Positions 7,119-14,457 of a stretch of 14,457 nucleotides of DNA are shown here, piece by piece; positions within the stretch are counted from its first letter, which is position 1; each line of letters opens with the position of its first letter. Source of the stretch: Candidatus Gastranaerophilales bacterium (GTDB taxonomy: Bacteria; Cyanobacteriota; Vampirovibrionia; Gastranaerophilales; Gastranaerophilaceae); NCBI GenBank assembly GCA_947624665.1, contig CANQLK010000031.1, positions 1-14,457 on the forward strand, read 5' to 3'. The translations under genes were made by a program, and so were the position numbers. The notes beneath the pieces were generated by a model. The model had not been told where the DNA came from and made no database searches. It saw only the letters and a list, made by a program, of their open reading frames with translations.

Positions 7119-8795
7119 ATGAGAAACAATACATTTTTTAAATTATTTATTATTTTAATAATTGCATTTCTTCTCAGGGTTTGGTTTTTGGATAAACCCG
7201 AAGGATTATGGAATGATGAGTATATAAGTTGGCTGATTGCTTCCGAAAAAGATTTAGCTAAAATGATAAAAGAAATTTTTTCAAACTGTCATATGCCATT
7301 CTATTATTTATATTTACGGATTTGGATGACGATATTTGGCGATAACGATTTAAGCCTTAGAATATCTTCGGTTATTCCGTCATTAATTTCAATACCCGTT
7401 ATTTTTTTAACCGGAAAAGAATTCAATAAAAAAACGGCATATCTGGCTGCCTTTTTTACTGCAATCAGTTCTTTCTGCATTTATTTCGCACAAGAAGTCA
7501 GATTTTACAGTCTGCTGTTTCTGTTCAGTTCATTATCCGTGCTGTTTTTTGTTCGATTTTATAAAAATTCGACAAAAAAGAATTTTATTTTTTTCATAAT
7601 TGCAAATGCTCTTATTATATCAACGCATACATTAGGTATAATTTATTCATTCTTTAATATTTCATTATTAATATACTTTTTTTATGAAAAAAATGATGGT
7701 AATAAACAAGTCAAAAAATACCTTCCGATTTTTTTTGAATATATACTTCCGTTAGGAGTTTTAGCACTGATTTTAAGTCCATTATTGTACAGTATTGCAG
7801 TTTCAAAAAATCTGTCACAATTTTGGACAAATTTTTCAATTTCGAAAATATTTTTTACTATGACGGACTATTTTACTCCGGTTCAAACGAATATTTCAAA
7901 TTCGCCCGAAAATATATCAGCATACTTGTTTCATCATAATGAAATTAATGTATCGTTTATTATATTTGCAATTTTTCCGTTTATAATTGCTCTTTTCGCT
8001 GTTTTTAATGCGATTAGAAACAAAAATAATATATTAAACAACATGTTATCCGTATCATTATTGTATTTTTTATTTGTAATTTATTTATCACTTATAGGCA
8101 GAATTGTTTTATCCACGAAATACAGTTGTGAAATATATCCAACCTTAATAATTATTGTCGCATACGGATTATCGGCAATAAAAAAAGACACATTAAGGAA
8201 TATATTGATAATCATATATTTTTCACTGCATATATTTTATGTACTGTACTCTCCCGAAGCGGCAGAAAGACTGACGAGAAATGAAGGGCAAAGGGCAGCG
8301 GCTAAGCTAATAGAATATTCAAGGCTAAAAGAAGGCGACATTGTTATTCTTACATATTATGATTCGGACAAATTCGAAAGATATTTAACAAAAAAATATG
8401 AATTTCATTCAATTAACAAATTTAATTTTAATAATATTATGTTTAATAATGACGACTATTACGAAACAATTAAACTGGGAAAATATATCTATAAAAATGA
8501 CCTGAAAAAGTTTCCCAATCAAACCTTAGAAGATTATGCAAAAATTCATTTTATAAGCAGGTTAAAAAAAGGCGATAAAATCGGACTGATATATTTAAAC
8601 AATGTTTCGTTCCTGTCAAACAAAAATATTCAAAAAATAATTGCAGATAACAATGCATATGAAAAAACACCATTTATGTTTATAGTATTTTCTACTCTTA
8701 AAAATAACCTTATGTATTCATTTAAAGATGAATTCAAAATAGAGAGTATGACTCAATCAGGCGATTGGACATTAATTGTATATGAAAAAAAATAA
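7119..8795 (+). CDS. GT-C membrane glycosyltransferase, ArnT/PMT-like
   Basis: This 558-aa integral membrane protein has about eleven hydrophobic segments between residues 5 and 377, followed by a soluble C-terminal domain of about 180 residues. The first outside loop carries WNDEYIS (31-37), with the acidic D/E pair typical of GT-C enzymes. HMPFYY (58-63) and QEVRFY (125-130) match the conserved hPPxYY and QxxRxY positions of the ArnT/protein-mannosyltransferase superfamily. Such enzymes move a sugar from a polyprenyl-phosphate donor to a lipid, glycan or protein on the outer face of the cytoplasmic membrane. The GT2 gene transcribed in the opposite direction is a natural supplier of that donor. 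The acceptor and sugar are unknown. Its end lies two bases from the convergent end of recG, with no terminator between. The ATG at 7119 lies directly before the first membrane helix. Confidence 0.82.
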   Translation: MRNNTFFKLFIILIIAFLLRVWFLDKPEGLWNDEYISWLIASEKDLAKMIKEIFSNCHMPFYYLYLRIWMTIFGDNDLSLRISSVIPSLISIPVIFLTGKEFNKKTAYLAAFFTAISSFCIYFAQEVRFYSLLFLFSSLSVLFFVRFYKNSTKKNFIFFIIANALIISTHTLGIIYSFFNISLLIYFFYEKNDGNKQVKKYLPIFFEYILPLGVLALILSPLLYSIAVSKNLSQFWTNFSISKIFFTMTDYFTPVQTNISNSPENISAYLFHHNEINVSFIIFAIFPFIIALFAVFNAIRNKNNILNNMLSVSLLYFLFVIYLSLIGRIVLSTKYSCEIYPTLIIIVAYGLSAIKKDTLRNILIIIYFSLHIFYVLYSPEAAERLTRNEGQRAAAKLIEYSRLKEGDIVILTYYDSDKFERYLTKKYEFHSINKFNFNNIMFNNDDYYETIKLGKYIYKNDLKKFPNQTLEDYAKIHFISRLKKGDKIGLIYLNNVSFLSNKNIQKIIADNNAYEKTPFMFIVFSTLKNNLMYSFKDEFKIESMTQSGDWTLIVYEKK

Positions 8796-8797
8796 TT

Positions 8798-11206
8798 CTA
8801 ATCGGAAAGTCCGAATTCGGAAACTGCCGAAAGTTTATATTGCATGTATTTTTTGAGTTCTTGAGGAAATTCATCAAATGAGTGATTTTTAATATAGTTC
8901 TTTGCATCACTTCTTGCAATTTCAAGAATAGCCATATCACGTGTTAAATCGGCCAAATGAAGTTCTGCAATACCGCTTTGCCTTGTTCCTAAGAATTCTC
9001 CGGGGCCTCTGATTTCCAAATCTTTTTCAGCAATAACAAAACCGTCATTAGTTTGAACCAAAACATTTAACCGGTGAACTGTTTCCTCATTTTTTGATGA
9101 TGATACCAATATACAATAAGATTGCAAATTACTTCTGCCAACCCTTCCTCTTAGCTGATGAAGCTGAGAAAGTCCAAATCTTTCGGAATTTTCTATAACG
9201 ATTACGGTTGCATTTGGTACATCTACCCCGACTTCAACAACTGTAGTAGATACAAGGACATCATATAATTTATTTTTAAAATCAGACATTATTTTATCTT
9301 TTTCATCGGTTTTCATTTTTCCGTGAAGAAGACCGACTTTTAAATCCGAGAATATACCGTTTTGAAGTGTTTCAGCTTCTTTTGCAGCAGCTTTTGCGGA
9401 TAAATTTTCAGATTCATCTATTAACGGAAAAACAATATAAGCTTGATGTCCGTTTTTCACTTCATCTTTTATCAGATTTAGCGCTTTGTTTCTTTGAGAG
9501 GCAGGCAAAAGTACTGTTTTAACAGGTTTTCGGCCTTTTGGCAATTCATCTATAACAGTAACATCCAAATCGCCATGAACTGTCAGAGCTAATGTTCTCG
9601 GGATTGGAGTTGCGGTCATTGTAAGCAATTGAGGCAGTTCGGCTTTATTTCTCAAAATATTTCGTTGTTTAACTCCGAATCTGTGCTGTTCGTCTATAAC
9701 AATTGCCCCAAGATTCTTAAATTCAATATTATCTTGAATTAAAGCATGCGTTCCAATTGCTATATTAATTTGCCCGTTGCGCAAATCTTTTTCAAGCTTA
9801 TCTCGCTGTTTTTTCGTATTCGAAGAGGTAAATAACCCGATATTTATACCAAAAGGAGCAAGCCAATTTATAAAATTATTAAAATGCTGCTGCGCCAATA
9901 TTTCTGTTGGGGCCATAATTGCAGTCTGATAACCGTTTTCAATTGCAGCAAGAAGCATTATGCAGGCAACTACGGTTTTACCGCTGCCTACATCACCTTG
10001 TAACAATCTTTGCATCGGTTTATCCGAATTAATATCATTCAATATTTCGTTAACCGCTTTTTTTTGAGCAGAAGTCAACTCAAATGGAAGTCCTTTTATA
10101 AATTTGTTTACCAAACCATCATCTTTTATGCTTAATGCAACAGTTTTACAGTTTTTAGAAGTTAAATTCCTTATCAATAACATCTTTAGTTCCAGTAAAA
10201 AAAGCTCTTCATATACAAGCGTATATCTTGAATGTTCAAGCTGAGCCATATTATCGGGGAAATGAATTATCTTTAATGCACTGTATCTGTCAATCAGCTC
10301 TCTTTCTTTAATTAATTCATCGGGAATAACATTATAAACAGACGGTTTGTATATTTCCAAAGCATTATATACAGCCTTTCTTAAAGCTTTTATATTAAGA
10401 TTTTCCACCAAAGGATATATGGGAACAATTCTTCCCAAATTCAAATTTTCTTTATTTAAATTTTCTTCACTGATAACCTGATGCTGAGGTTTATCAATAG
10501 TCATTTTTCGTGAATATGAATCGAATTTGGCACAACCCGACACAACAATTGCGGCACCCTTCGGAAATTGAGCCTTATATCTTTCAATAGAATACCTGTT
10601 TATTTTGGAATAAAAGTAATTCAGTTCCAATGAACCCGATTCATCGGATATATTTACTTTTATAATCGTAAGATTATTTTTGGTTGTAAATGTTTTTACG
10701 GAGGTAATAATTCCGTATACGGTAACATTCTGCCCTTCTTTCAATTGCTTTATAAGACATCTTGACGAATAATCAATATATTTTTTCGGGAAAAAACTTA
10801 TTAAATCAAAAACGGAAAAAATACCAAGCTTATTCAACAGATATCCGAATTTTGGCCCGACACCTTTTAACATAATTACATCAGATTCATATACAGATTC
10901 CGAATTTTGCGTTTCCTCTGAGCTTTCAGACTTATTTAATTCTTGTTTCAGAACTGATATAAATCGAGATATGGTTTTCTTTCGTTGAAAAATATTTTCT
11001 AAAGGATAATGTTCAAATGCTTCAATTACTGAAAGCCATTTTACGTTCTTTGAAGATAACTTATATATTTGCTTTAAATTTTTTAAAATGAAATCGGAAA
11101 AAGCAGACTCCTTACCTTGAATATTTATATAGTTATACTTTTCTTCAACCTGAATAGCCCTTTTTATTTGTTCTATATCAATGTTTTTTAAATAATTATC
11201 AATCAT
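8798..11206 (-). CDS. recG: ATP-dependent DNA helicase RecG
   Basis: This 802-aa superfamily 2 helicase remodels stalled replication forks and branches recombination intermediates. After a 105-residue N-terminal extension come a helix-hairpin-helix-like LKGVGPKFGYLL (113-124), the OB-fold wedge domain (about 155-245), and two RecA-like motor domains. Walker A GDVGSGKT is at 404-411, APTEILAQQ at 432-440, DEQH at 505-508, TATPIPRT at 531-538, LLHGKM at 626-631 and QLRGRVGR at 684-691. The C-terminal DLEIRGPGEFLGTRQSG is the RecG hallmark. All motor motifs are intact. E. coli RecG is 693 aa; the extra N-terminal domain is also seen in cyanobacterial and Thermotoga forms. Its ATG lies within the end of the cyclase gene (8-base overlap), without a visible Shine-Dalgarno, which suggests translational coupling. 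Confidence 0.97.
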   Translation of the reverse strand: MIDNYLKNIDIEQIKRAIQVEEKYNYINIQGKESAFSDFILKNLKQIYKLSSKNVKWLSVIEAFEHYPLENIFQRKKTISRFISVLKQELNKSESSEETQNSESVYESDVIMLKGVGPKFGYLLNKLGIFSVFDLISFFPKKYIDYSSRCLIKQLKEGQNVTVYGIITSVKTFTTKNNLTIIKVNISDESGSLELNYFYSKINRYSIERYKAQFPKGAAIVVSGCAKFDSYSRKMTIDKPQHQVISEENLNKENLNLGRIVPIYPLVENLNIKALRKAVYNALEIYKPSVYNVIPDELIKERELIDRYSALKIIHFPDNMAQLEHSRYTLVYEELFLLELKMLLIRNLTSKNCKTVALSIKDDGLVNKFIKGLPFELTSAQKKAVNEILNDINSDKPMQRLLQGDVGSGKTVVACIMLLAAIENGYQTAIMAPTEILAQQHFNNFINWLAPFGINIGLFTSSNTKKQRDKLEKDLRNGQINIAIGTHALIQDNIEFKNLGAIVIDEQHRFGVKQRNILRNKAELPQLLTMTATPIPRTLALTVHGDLDVTVIDELPKGRKPVKTVLLPASQRNKALNLIKDEVKNGHQAYIVFPLIDESENLSAKAAAKEAETLQNGIFSDLKVGLLHGKMKTDEKDKIMSDFKNKLYDVLVSTTVVEVGVDVPNATVIVIENSERFGLSQLHQLRGRVGRSNLQSYCILVSSSKNEETVHRLNVLVQTNDGFVIAEKDLEIRGPGEFLGTRQSGIAELHLADLTRDMAILEIARSDAKNYIKNHSFDEFPQELKKYMQYKLSAVSEFGLSD

Positions 11207-13169
11207 TATCGTTTATTCGCAATACTTCATATATATCAATCAGATTTGATTTCCCTTTTATACTTACTTGGCTTAATTTAACAACTTCAACGTAATTTTT
11301 AACATAATTATACGTATACTCGCTTATTAAGAATTGAGTTTTTAGAAGTTGGTTATAAGACTCGATTCTGTACGCAAGATTAACATTATCACCGATAACG
11401 GTATATTCCAATCTCTCTTCTGTACCGATATTTCCCGCAAATATTTCTCCGGTATTAATTCCGATACCTACATCTATTCTGGGTTTATTTTCCAAAAGAA
11501 ATTTTTCTTTTAACTCATTTACACCTGAAAGTATTTCCATACCGCATTTTACGGCATTTAAAGCATAATTGTCTTCGGGTGCAGAACCGCTGAATACGGC
11601 AAGTAAACCATCACCCATATACTTGTTTACTATACCGTTATACTTTGCTATTATGGGTTCTACTACGGAAAAATATTCGTTTAACACGGATGAAACGTCA
11701 CCCGGACTGTTATTTTCCGCAATTTTGGTAAAGTTTCGTATATCCACAAACAGAATTGTAGCAATTGTCCTTATTCCGCCCAAATTAGTTTTATCAATTA
11801 ATACTTCTTTTTTCATTATATCTTTTGAAAGATATTTATTCATCGCTTGTTTTACAAGTTCTGCATTATAATCGGTTGTCATGACAATATATATATTCTT
11901 AAGCAATACGACCACCAATACGGTTATTATCGGCGAAAACGGCGGTACATATACATTGTTTACATGCTCATACAGATAATATGTAAGATACAATACAGAT
12001 AGATTTAATCCGAAAAACAGGTTGTTTTTGAAATTCTTAAACCCTCTAAGTATCAGAATTGAAAATAATATCGTTATAATTATCGTATTTACTATCGAAG
12101 TTGATGCGATAAATGAATTATCAGAAATGTTATCGATAACGCAGGCATGGACGTCAATATCTGCTTGTCGTTTTAAAACAGGAGTTTCACTTAATCTTTC
12201 CCATACATTTTTATCTGCATTCAAACCTATAATAACGATTTTATCTTTAAATGTTTCGGGAGAAATTTTTGGAGTTTTACCTTCTTTAATTGAATTATAG
12301 GAAGATAAAACATCTATAGCCGAATACGCTTTGTGAGAATAATATGTATCAATGGGTTTATACCAATTAATTAATGAATACAAGCCATAAACATTGTTAC
12401 CGATATAATCACGACTTTTTTTATATATTATGGGAATTTTAATTTTTTTACATTTTTCATCGGAACACAAAAAGTTATCAAATAAATAGAAAGTATTTAT
12501 GTTTTCAGAAAGAGCATAAGCACTTAAAGCAACGGATGGATATATTGTATCTTTATACATAGAAATTAACATATAATTTCTAACGAATTCATCATTATCT
12601 TCAGGAATTATTGAAGAAGCAAAATATTTGGAATTATTCAGAAAATCCTTAGGAAGATTAACAATACCGTTGTAAGAGAATTTGTAATTTTTTGTAGTTT
12701 TGTCAATGATTTTAACATTAAATTTAGTATTAAAGACAGGAACGAAATCTTCGGGAAGAACATCACCGGACATACTGGAATTAAGAAAAATATATGTGTT
12801 AATTAGTCTGTCAAAATTTTTCAAACTTTGATTAAAAATTTTATCCGAATCCGGATAATATGAATCGGGATACAAAATAAGATTATTAAATACAACCGCT
12901 TTTGCACCCGAATATTTTTCAAGAAAGTAAAAAATATCTGAGAACAGATTTCTGTTCCACGGCCAAGATTTTTCATTAACTGATTTTCCGTCAATAACGA
13001 CCAAAACAACATTGTCGGAAGCTTTTTTGTCTTTAATATTAACAAGAACTTTAGTAAAAAAGTCATTAACTTTGTTATCCAAGAAGTTATAAGATAAAAC
13101 AAATACGCCAAAAGCAACAATAACAAAAAAGAAAAATATTATAAATTTTATTTTAAACTTTTTATTCAT
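11199..13169 (-). CDS. CHASE2-domain class III adenylate cyclase
   Basis: This 656-aa membrane sensor-cyclase starts with a membrane helix (about 9-29), followed by a large CHASE2 sensor domain outside the membrane (about 35-345, ending near QADIDVHACVIDNI). Three membrane helices follow (about 357-376, 383-402, 411-431), then a cytoplasmic class III cyclase domain (about 465-650). D476 in FVDIRNFT and D520 in KYMGDG are the metal-binding aspartates. K516 and T590 (EYTVIGD) are the adenine-selecting pair of class IIIb enzymes, and N597 and R601 in NVNLAYRIES are the transition-state residues. All catalytic residues are present, so it should make cAMP in response to an unknown external signal. 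Such CHASE2-cyclases are common in Cyanobacteria. The last 8 bases overlap recG, so the two genes share a transcript. A strong promoter precedes it with no room for a leader. Confidence 0.93.
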   Translation of the reverse strand: MNKKFKIKFIIFFFFVIVAFGVFVLSYNFLDNKVNDFFTKVLVNIKDKKASDNVVLVVIDGKSVNEKSWPWNRNLFSDIFYFLEKYSGAKAVVFNNLILYPDSYYPDSDKIFNQSLKNFDRLINTYIFLNSSMSGDVLPEDFVPVFNTKFNVKIIDKTTKNYKFSYNGIVNLPKDFLNNSKYFASSIIPEDNDEFVRNYMLISMYKDTIYPSVALSAYALSENINTFYLFDNFLCSDEKCKKIKIPIIYKKSRDYIGNNVYGLYSLINWYKPIDTYYSHKAYSAIDVLSSYNSIKEGKTPKISPETFKDKIVIIGLNADKNVWERLSETPVLKRQADIDVHACVIDNISDNSFIASTSIVNTIIITILFSILILRGFKNFKNNLFFGLNLSVLYLTYYLYEHVNNVYVPPFSPIITVLVVVLLKNIYIVMTTDYNAELVKQAMNKYLSKDIMKKEVLIDKTNLGGIRTIATILFVDIRNFTKIAENNSPGDVSSVLNEYFSVVEPIIAKYNGIVNKYMGDGLLAVFSGSAPEDNYALNAVKCGMEILSGVNELKEKFLLENKPRIDVGIGINTGEIFAGNIGTEERLEYTVIGDNVNLAYRIESYNQLLKTQFLISEYTYNYVKNYVEVVKLSQVSIKGKSNLIDIYEVLRINDND

Positions 13170-13175
13170 ATAACA

Positions 13176-13204
13176 ATTTTATATGAATTAAAATTTTTTG
13201 CCAA
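13176..13204 (-). promoter_or_regulatory. Promoter of the cyclase-recG operon, probably leaderless
   Basis: Read on the minus strand, TTGGCA (13199-13204) and TAAAAT (13176-13181) are spaced by 17 bp, each one base off consensus. Only 6 bases separate the -10 box from the ATG, so the expected transcription start is the A at 13169 itself. No Shine-Dalgarno is present. The overlapping TATAAA at 13178-13183 is an alternative -10 with a worse 15-bp spacing. Confidence 0.6.
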
Positions 13205-13210
13205 AAAATT
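13192..13210. repeat. Perfect 19-bp palindrome between the cyclase and pheT genes
   Basis: The arms AATTTTTTG and CAAAAAATT are exact reverse complements around a single central C (13201). The dyad covers the -35 box TTGGCA of the cyclase promoter and lies 18 bp upstream of the pheT -10 box. It is too short and A/T-rich for a terminator, and has no U-run beyond its own arm. Its position suits an operator for a dimeric regulator of one or both divergent genes. Chance is possible, since A and T runs make palindromes easily. Confidence 0.5.
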
Positions 13211-13227
13211 AACTTTTTTAATGTGTT

Positions 13228-13263
13228 TATAATAAAATTTAGAAATAAGGAATATAAAAGAGG
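13228..13263 (+). promoter_or_regulatory. pheT -10 box and ribosome binding site
   Basis: TATAAT at 13228-13233 is a consensus -10 box, preceded by TG two bases upstream (a near extended -10), with no good -35 at normal spacing. AAAGAGG at 13257-13263 is a strong Shine-Dalgarno 8 bases before the ATG at 13272. No T-box or leader-peptide structure is seen in the short leader of about 30 bases, so PheRS-type attenuation is not evident here. Confidence 0.6.
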
Positions 13264-13271
13264 AAATAATA

Positions 13272-14457
13272 ATGAGAGTATCACTGGAGTGGCTAAATGA
13301 ATATGCGGATTTTACGGATTTAACAACCGAAGAAATAGTTCACGCACTAACGATGAGTGGATTAGAGGTTGAAGAAATCGAAAAGACCGGCCCTAAATTT
13401 ACAAATATTATAACAGCAAAAATAAAGGCTATAAGACAGCATCCCAATGCAGATAAGCTTCATTTGGTTGATGTTGATTTGGGAACCCAAATAAAAACAG
13501 TAGTTTGCGGAGCTCAAAATATAGAAGAAGGGCAGATTATTCCTTATGCATCGGTCGGTTCAAAAGTTTTGAACAGAAAAACGGGAGAGCAATATGAATT
13601 AACTCCTGCGGTAATCAGAGGGATTGAATCACAAGGTATGCTATGTTCTCAGGACGAACTTGGACTTTCAGGGTATCAGGAAGAGGATGGAATTCTTATT
13701 TTAAACAAAATTTTCAATGATATAAAACTTGGCGAGGATTTGCAGAAACTTCTTAAAATAAAAGAAGATACCGTAATAGACGTTGCTCCAACGGCAAACC
13801 GAGGCGATGAAATGTCGGTAATTGGTGTCGCCCGTGAAATTTGTTCATTATTTAATAAAAAATTAAAGATTGAAATGCCCGTAGAACCTGTTTGCAGTAA
13901 AAAAGAGAATTTTGACGTGGAAATTATCGACGAAGATACTTGTAAATATTATTCTCTGGCAATATTAAAAGATATAAAAATAAAACCTTCACCGGAATGG
14001 ATGAAAAGACGACTGGAAGTTTCGGGAATACGGTCAATAAATAATGTTGTAGACATAACAAACTATGTATTATTGGAGTACGGACAACCTCTGCATTCGT
14101 TTGATTTGGATAAACTAAACGGATATATATGTGTAAGAAGAGCAAAAGAAGGCGAAACAATAGTTACGCTTGACGGAATTGAAAGAAAATTAAATAAAGA
14201 CAGTGTATTGTGCGCAACAAAAGAAAAAGGGGTATGTGTTGCGGGAGTATTCGGAAGTGCAAATTCGGGTATTGACGAAAATACAAAGAATGTTGCACTG
14301 GAATCAGCATACTTTACACCCGAAACGAACAGAAAGAATGCAAGAAGCATAGGATACAGAAGTGAAGCTTGCGCCAGATTTGAAAGAGGAGTTGATATAG
14401 AATCAACAAGACCCGCGTTAATAAGGGCAGTAAATTTACTTATCGAATATGCCGATG
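13272..14457 (+). CDS. pheT: Phenylalanine-tRNA ligase beta subunit, N-terminal half (3' end outside window)
   Basis: The frame from the ATG at 13272 is open through the end of the window, giving 395 codons of a protein usually about 800 aa long. It starts MRVSLEWLNEY, the classic PheT N-terminus, followed by GLEVEEIEK and the tRNA-binding OB-fold (ITAKIKAIRQHPNADKLHLV, with the VVCGAQNI segment). The B1 region with TANRGDEMSVIGVARE comes next, then the B3/B4 editing domain (NVVDITNYVLLEYGQPLHSFD and ARFERGVD). Together with the alpha subunit it forms the heterotetramer that charges tRNA-Phe with phenylalanine and edits mis-charged tyrosine. The start has a strong Shine-Dalgarno. pheS is not upstream: the next gene is the divergent cyclase. 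No frameshift or damage is seen. Confidence 0.97.
   Translation, partial: MRVSLEWLNEYADFTDLTTEEIVHALTMSGLEVEEIEKTGPKFTNIITAKIKAIRQHPNADKLHLVDVDLGTQIKTVVCGAQNIEEGQIIPYASVGSKVLNRKTGEQYELTPAVIRGIESQGMLCSQDELGLSGYQEEDGILILNKIFNDIKLGEDLQKLLKIKEDTVIDVAPTANRGDEMSVIGVAREICSLFNKKLKIEMPVEPVCSKKENFDVEIIDEDTCKYYSLAILKDIKIKPSPEWMKRRLEVSGIRSINNVVDITNYVLLEYGQPLHSFDLDKLNGYICVRRAKEGETIVTLDGIERKLNKDSVLCATKEKGVCVAGVFGSANSGIDENTKNVALESAYFTPETNRKNARSIGYRSEACARFERGVDIESTRPALIRAVNLLIEYAD

Noticed and set aside
13924..14350. Two antisense open frames opposite pheT
   Set aside because: They oppose a well-conserved pheT coding region, have no recognisable domain or ribosome site, and their composition is what the reverse of that gene gives.

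Overview
The window is an AT-rich stretch (roughly one third G+C) of a bacterial chromosome. It is densely packed with ordinary cellular genes, with no insertion sequence, phage gene, CRISPR array, tRNA or rRNA visible. Several features point to a diderm bacterium near the non-photosynthetic sister group of Cyanobacteria (Melainabacteria/Vampirovibrionia, order Gastranaerophilales). These are a TolC-type outer membrane protein, a small membrane protein resembling the Tic20/DUF4870 group, a CHASE2-adenylate cyclase, a RecG with a long N-terminal extension, pheT without pheS next to it, and an N-terminal 'DTVSF' peptide on one protein. The placement is inference from gene style, not from a database search.

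Layout. At 1-477 (+) is the 3' end of a UDP-glucuronate decarboxylase gene. At 534-2022 (+) a TPR-repeat protein gene overlaps the gene of a small multi-pass membrane protein. At 2037-7060 (-) there are four genes. Read in transcription order they are a polyprenyl-phosphate-type GT2 glycosyltransferase, a TolC-like outer membrane protein, a GlmS-like SIS-domain sugar-phosphate isomerase lacking the glutaminase domain, and a 473-aa protein with weak but ordered resemblance to RelA/SpoT nucleotidyltransferases. At 7119-8795 (+), divergent from the GT2 gene, is a GT-C membrane glycosyltransferase (ArnT/PMT type). At 8798-13169 (-) a CHASE2-class III adenylate cyclase gene overlaps recG by 8 bases. 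At 13272 to the window end (+), divergent from the cyclase, is the 5' half of pheT.

How the genes may work together. The UDP-sugar enzyme, the GT2 enzyme, the GT-C enzyme, the SIS isomerase and the TolC protein are all consistent with cell-envelope sugar metabolism and export. The GT2/GT-C pair fits the known scheme in which a cytoplasmic enzyme charges a polyprenyl-phosphate sugar carrier and an integral membrane enzyme spends it on the outer side. The cyclase-recG pair and pheT are housekeeping or signalling genes.

The most noteworthy points are the divergent RelA/SpoT-like protein, an exact 19-bp palindrome covering the -35 box of the cyclase promoter, and several genes whose likely -10 boxes lie so close to the start codon that the mRNAs may be leaderless. 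No wholly new multi-gene system is evident.
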